This document shows, in pieces, positions 60,801 through 64,000 of a DNA stretch of 64,000 nucleotides. Origin of the DNA: Clostridium sp. KNHs214 (GTDB lineage Bacteria; Bacillota; Clostridia; Clostridiales; Clostridiaceae). Location of the stretch: assembly GCF_000744935.1 (NCBI RefSeq), contig NZ_JQMW01000014.1:62001-126000 (forward strand), read 5' to 3'. The notes beneath the pieces were generated by a model that was not told the DNA's origin, did not search any database, and saw nothing but the letters and a program-made list of their open reading frames with translations. Numbering within the stretch: position 1 is the stretch's first letter; the number at the start of each line of letters is the position of its first letter. The position numbers and the translations under genes were made by a program.

Positions 60801-63800
60801 AACAATTTCATTTCTGGTGGAGCTACACTATTATTTACATCTCACATAGTTCCTATAAAACGGAACTTGATGATTATGATAAACAAGGTAATATAGTATT
60901 TACATCTCACATAGTTCCTATAAAACAAAGAAACACTTTGTAAAACACTAGCTATTTCTACATTTACATCTCACATAGTTCCTATAAAACAAATGAATGC
61001 AACATTAAATTGATTAAATTTACTAAAATTTACATCTCACATAGTTCCTATAAAACATAGATACCCAGGATGAAATTATCCAGCAAGAGTTAGCATTTAC
61101 ATCTCACATAGTTCCTATAAAACACTATTTCATCTCTTATTCCTACTGTCATTATAAAAATTTACATCTCACATAGTTCCTATAAAACGGGGAAGTACTT
61201 AAAAGATGTTAGGAGGGGTAATGAATTTACATCTCACATAGTTCCTATAAAACGATGATGCAACGGAAGTGGTGCCAGTATTTGTTCAATTTACATCTCA
61301 CATAGTTCCTATAAAACAGATTAAGGTATAATCCAGAGTTCCATGAAAATCAATTTACATCTCACATAGTTCCTATAAAACGAACTAGAATAGTCTATCT
61401 CTTATTTAACGCAAATATTTACATCTCACATAGTTCCTATAAAACACATTTCTACTAATAGGAGTTGCAAATTTAATCTGATTTACATCTCACATAGTTC
61501 CTATAAAACTAGTTAATTCTACAGTGCTAGAGGCGGACTTTTTATATTTACATCTCACATAGTTCCTATAAAACGCAGGACTTGTGGAAAAGAATTTGTA
61601 TTGTTAACAGATTTACATCTCACATAGTTCCTATAAAACAAAAGAAAGTTAACCGTTGATATGACATTTTGCAGATTTACATCTCACATAGTTCCTATAA
61701 AACACAGATAGAGAGCATTGTTAATGATTAATGATAATAATTTACATCTCACATAGTTCCTATAAAACTATATAATCCATCATTTGCTCACGAGTTATTC
61801 CATTATTTACATCTCACATAGTTCCTATAAAACCCGACATCCTACAAGTAAGTATTCTAGTTGATAAGGTATTTACATCTCACATAGTTCCTATAAAACT
61901 CTTAATAATCTATCTATTAGGTAAAGAAGTTAAAATTTACATCTCACATAGTTCCTATAAAACTGGATTATTTAATTATTATAAAAAGTTAGGTAAGGAT
62001 TTACATCTCACATAGTTCCTATAAAACCCATACTACTATAAAAAAGATAGCGATGTTTACCATATTTACATCTCACATAGTTCCTATAAAACATTCCAGA
62101 GGAAGAAAAACAAGAAGATATATACGAATTTACATCTCACATAGTTCCTATAAAACGCTAGAATGTGAAACTAAAGATATATTATATCAACATTTACATC
62201 TCACATAGTTCCTATAAAACAAAAGAAAGTTAACCGTTGATATGACATTTTGCAGATTTACATCTCACATAGTTCCTATAAAACCTGTAAGCTCTGCATG
62301 AGATAATTTTAAATCTAACACAATTTACATCTCACATAGTTCCTATAAAACAGGAATAAGTCTTAACAGTTACTGTAATAGAGAGAAATTTACATCTCAC
62401 ATAGTTCCTATAAAACTATTTTAATGCTACTAAAGCATATCAAAAAGCATAATTTACATCTCACATAGTTCCTATAAAACGATACATCTGATTTCCTTTC
62501 TAGTTTAATTAGTCTTATTTACATCTCACATAGTTCCTATAAAACGAAAAAGATTTGCATATAGACGTATCTTTTTTCTGTAATTTACATCTCACATAGT
62601 TCCTATAAAACTCAAATACTTCACCTTTTTTATATTCTTTATCATAAATTTACATCTCACATAGTTCCTATAAAACCAGGAGCTGATGGTAGTAGTTCGC
62701 CTTATCAAGAATGTATGTTTACATCTCACATAGTTCCTATAAAACGTTCACTAGACTCATTATCTTTTGATCTTTCAAGAAATTTACATCTCACATAGTT
62801 CCTATAAAACTTAATTGTATCTTCATAATAATTTTTAAGTAATTTATTTACATCTCACATAGTTCCTATAAAACTTACATCATCTATATAAATATTTTGA
62901 AGTTTATTGTTTATTTACATCTCACATAGTTCCTATAAAACATGTTATTAAAATTTAATTAAAATAGCTTGAACGGTATTTACATCTCACATAGTTCCTA
63001 TAAAACAAAGCCTACTCTAATATTAAAGGCTGATGATTTAATTTACATCTCACATAGTTCCTATAAAACTGATGGAGAGGTTTTCATAAAACAAACTCCA
63101 GCTGGATTTACATCTCACATAGTTCCTATAAAACGCTAATGTATTTTCTCTACATTCGATATCAAACTCATTTACATCTCACATAGTTCCTATAAAACGA
63201 ATTTTGGGAAGCTACACATAGTGAAATATATAAAATGATTTACATCTCACATAGTTCCTATAAAACTAGTTCCTAATTGGAATGGTGGCTGGGGTTGGTA
63301 CGGATTTACATCTCACATAGTTCCTATAAAACATGTATTACTTCTCCAATGCAAATAAGATTTCCTAAATTTACATCTCACATAGTTCCTATAAAACAGA
63401 TGATATTGATAGAGCATTTGAAGTTATAGAGAGATATTTACATCTCACATAGTTCCTATAAAACGGCAACTGCCCATTCTCACGTTCATATATGTCTTTA
63501 ATTTACATCTCACATAGTTCCTATAAAACTAAATCACCGGTACAATGTTTTTTAATATCTCTCTTAATTTACATCTCACATAGTTCCTATAAAACAGAGA
63601 ACTGCAGTGAATAAAATTTCAGAATTAATAATTTACATCTCACATAGTTCCTATAAAACAAGGGACATTGTTTTCATTAATAACATATTTATTTTCATTT
63701 ACATCTCACATAGTTCCTATAAAACGGGTTTCAAGTAGTTTCTGTATTCTAGGATTATCCAAATTTACATCTCACATAGTTCCTATAAAACATTGAATTT

Positions 63801-64000
63801 GTCTGTAATAGTTGTAGACAGTTCAAAATTTACATCTCACATAGTTCCTATAAAACATAGAAACAGTTTGTAGTTCAAAAATTTTAAATTTGAATTTACA
63901 TCTCACATAGTTCCTATAAAACTGTGTTGCTTGGTATGATTATAGTATACGATTAATGATTTACATCTCACATAGTTCCTATAAAACGGTTATAGGTTAT
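57893..64000 (-). CRISPR. Type I-B-like CRISPR array, about 94 repeats, open at window edge
   Basis: A 29-base repeat, ATTTACATCT...CTATAAAAC on the plus strand, i.e. GTTTTATAGG...GATGTAAAT on the minus, occurs about 94 times with spacers of about 34-39 bases. The first copy is at 57893 and the last at 63959-63987, followed by a partial spacer. Repeats are almost identical; variants occur at 57957 (TTCTTAT for TTCCTAT) and 62717 (GTTTAC for ATTTAC). The repeat form (GTTTTAT at the 5' end, ATGTAAAT at the 3' end) matches clostridial type I-B arrays. The degenerate copy and the terminator at the left end, together with the repeat orientation, place the leader to the right, outside the window. 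No cas gene is present in the window. Confidence 0.98.
61640..62255. repeat. Duplicated CRISPR spacer
   Basis: The 35-base spacer at 61640-61674 (starting AAAAGAAAGTTAACCG, ending GACATTTTGCAG) is repeated exactly at 62221-62255. Its neighbours on both sides differ, so only this one unit is shared. Confidence 0.95.

Noticed and set aside
61560-62320. Block duplication within the CRISPR array
   Set aside because: Only one spacer is shared; the spacers on both sides differ.

Overview
The window is very AT-rich, uses ATG, GTG and TTG starts with strong AGGAGG-type ribosome binding sites, and carries radical SAM enzymes, a T-box, Bce-type drug-sensing modules and a CRISPR repeat of type I-B form. 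This fits the chromosome of an anaerobic Firmicute, most likely Clostridium (C. botulinum/sporogenes-like by inference; species cannot be fixed from sequence alone). Most of the window is accessory: peptide biosynthesis, peptide sensing, peptide resistance, short mobile repeats and a giant CRISPR array.

Layout. (1) 1-7,702: a minus-strand peptide (RiPP-type) cluster, made of a 44-aa GTG-start candidate precursor, four radical SAM proteins (two with B12-binding-like N-termini, two with SPASM-like C-termini), a PqqD/RRE-like protein and a large glycosyltransferase-like protein. (2) 8,226-13,181: a secreted FTP/PepSY protein, argS, an argS-type T-box cut off from argS by an IS200-like element, and a YhfM-like lipoprotein. 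(3) 13,765-18,090: response regulator, ABC ATPase, ABC permease, histidine kinase and methyltransferase in one minus-strand operon, with an IS1182-like element just upstream. (4) 20,660-23,932: a lipoprotein and a BceAB-type transporter. (5) 25,893-28,935: a compact operon of a 40-aa aromatic peptide, a HemN/HemW-like radical SAM enzyme, an S-adenosylmethionine decarboxylase and an MFS exporter. (6) 29,100-31,370: wreckage of transposases and a broken signal-peptide gene. (7) 31,385-38,242: three-permease ABC operon plus a BceRS-like two-component system. (8) 38,509-41,132: HAD phosphatase and MATE pump. (9) 41,893-47,127: a second RiPP cluster (M16 protease, winged-helix regulator, three small peptides, radical SAM/SPASM maturase, MFS exporter). 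(10) 47,215-51,996: RRNPP-type quorum-sensing pairs, with divergent secreted pro-peptides and HTH-TPR receptors in intact and decayed copies, and an M50-like protease between them. (11) 52,469-57,702: methyltransferase, membrane protein, DnaD-like and DnaB-like replication proteins and a transposase remnant. (12) 57,893-64,000: about 94 CRISPR repeats, running off the window.

How the parts may work together (inference). Three separate small-peptide plus radical SAM loci, each apparently with its own maturation or export genes, sit beside two antimicrobial-peptide sensing and transport systems and peptide-pheromone receptors. The region reads as an island for making, exporting, sensing and resisting modified peptides. 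At least five families of short palindromic repeats (a GATTAACC/GGTTAATC MITE, a GGGACAGTTAAC hairpin, and three others) are scattered through it. They mark duplication and recombination endpoints, including a gene fragment copied together with one of the hairpins.

The best candidates for undescribed biology are the multi-radical-SAM cluster at the left edge with its inverted-repeat-flanked precursor gene, and the radical SAM/SAM-decarboxylase/aromatic-peptide operon at 25.9-28.9 kb.
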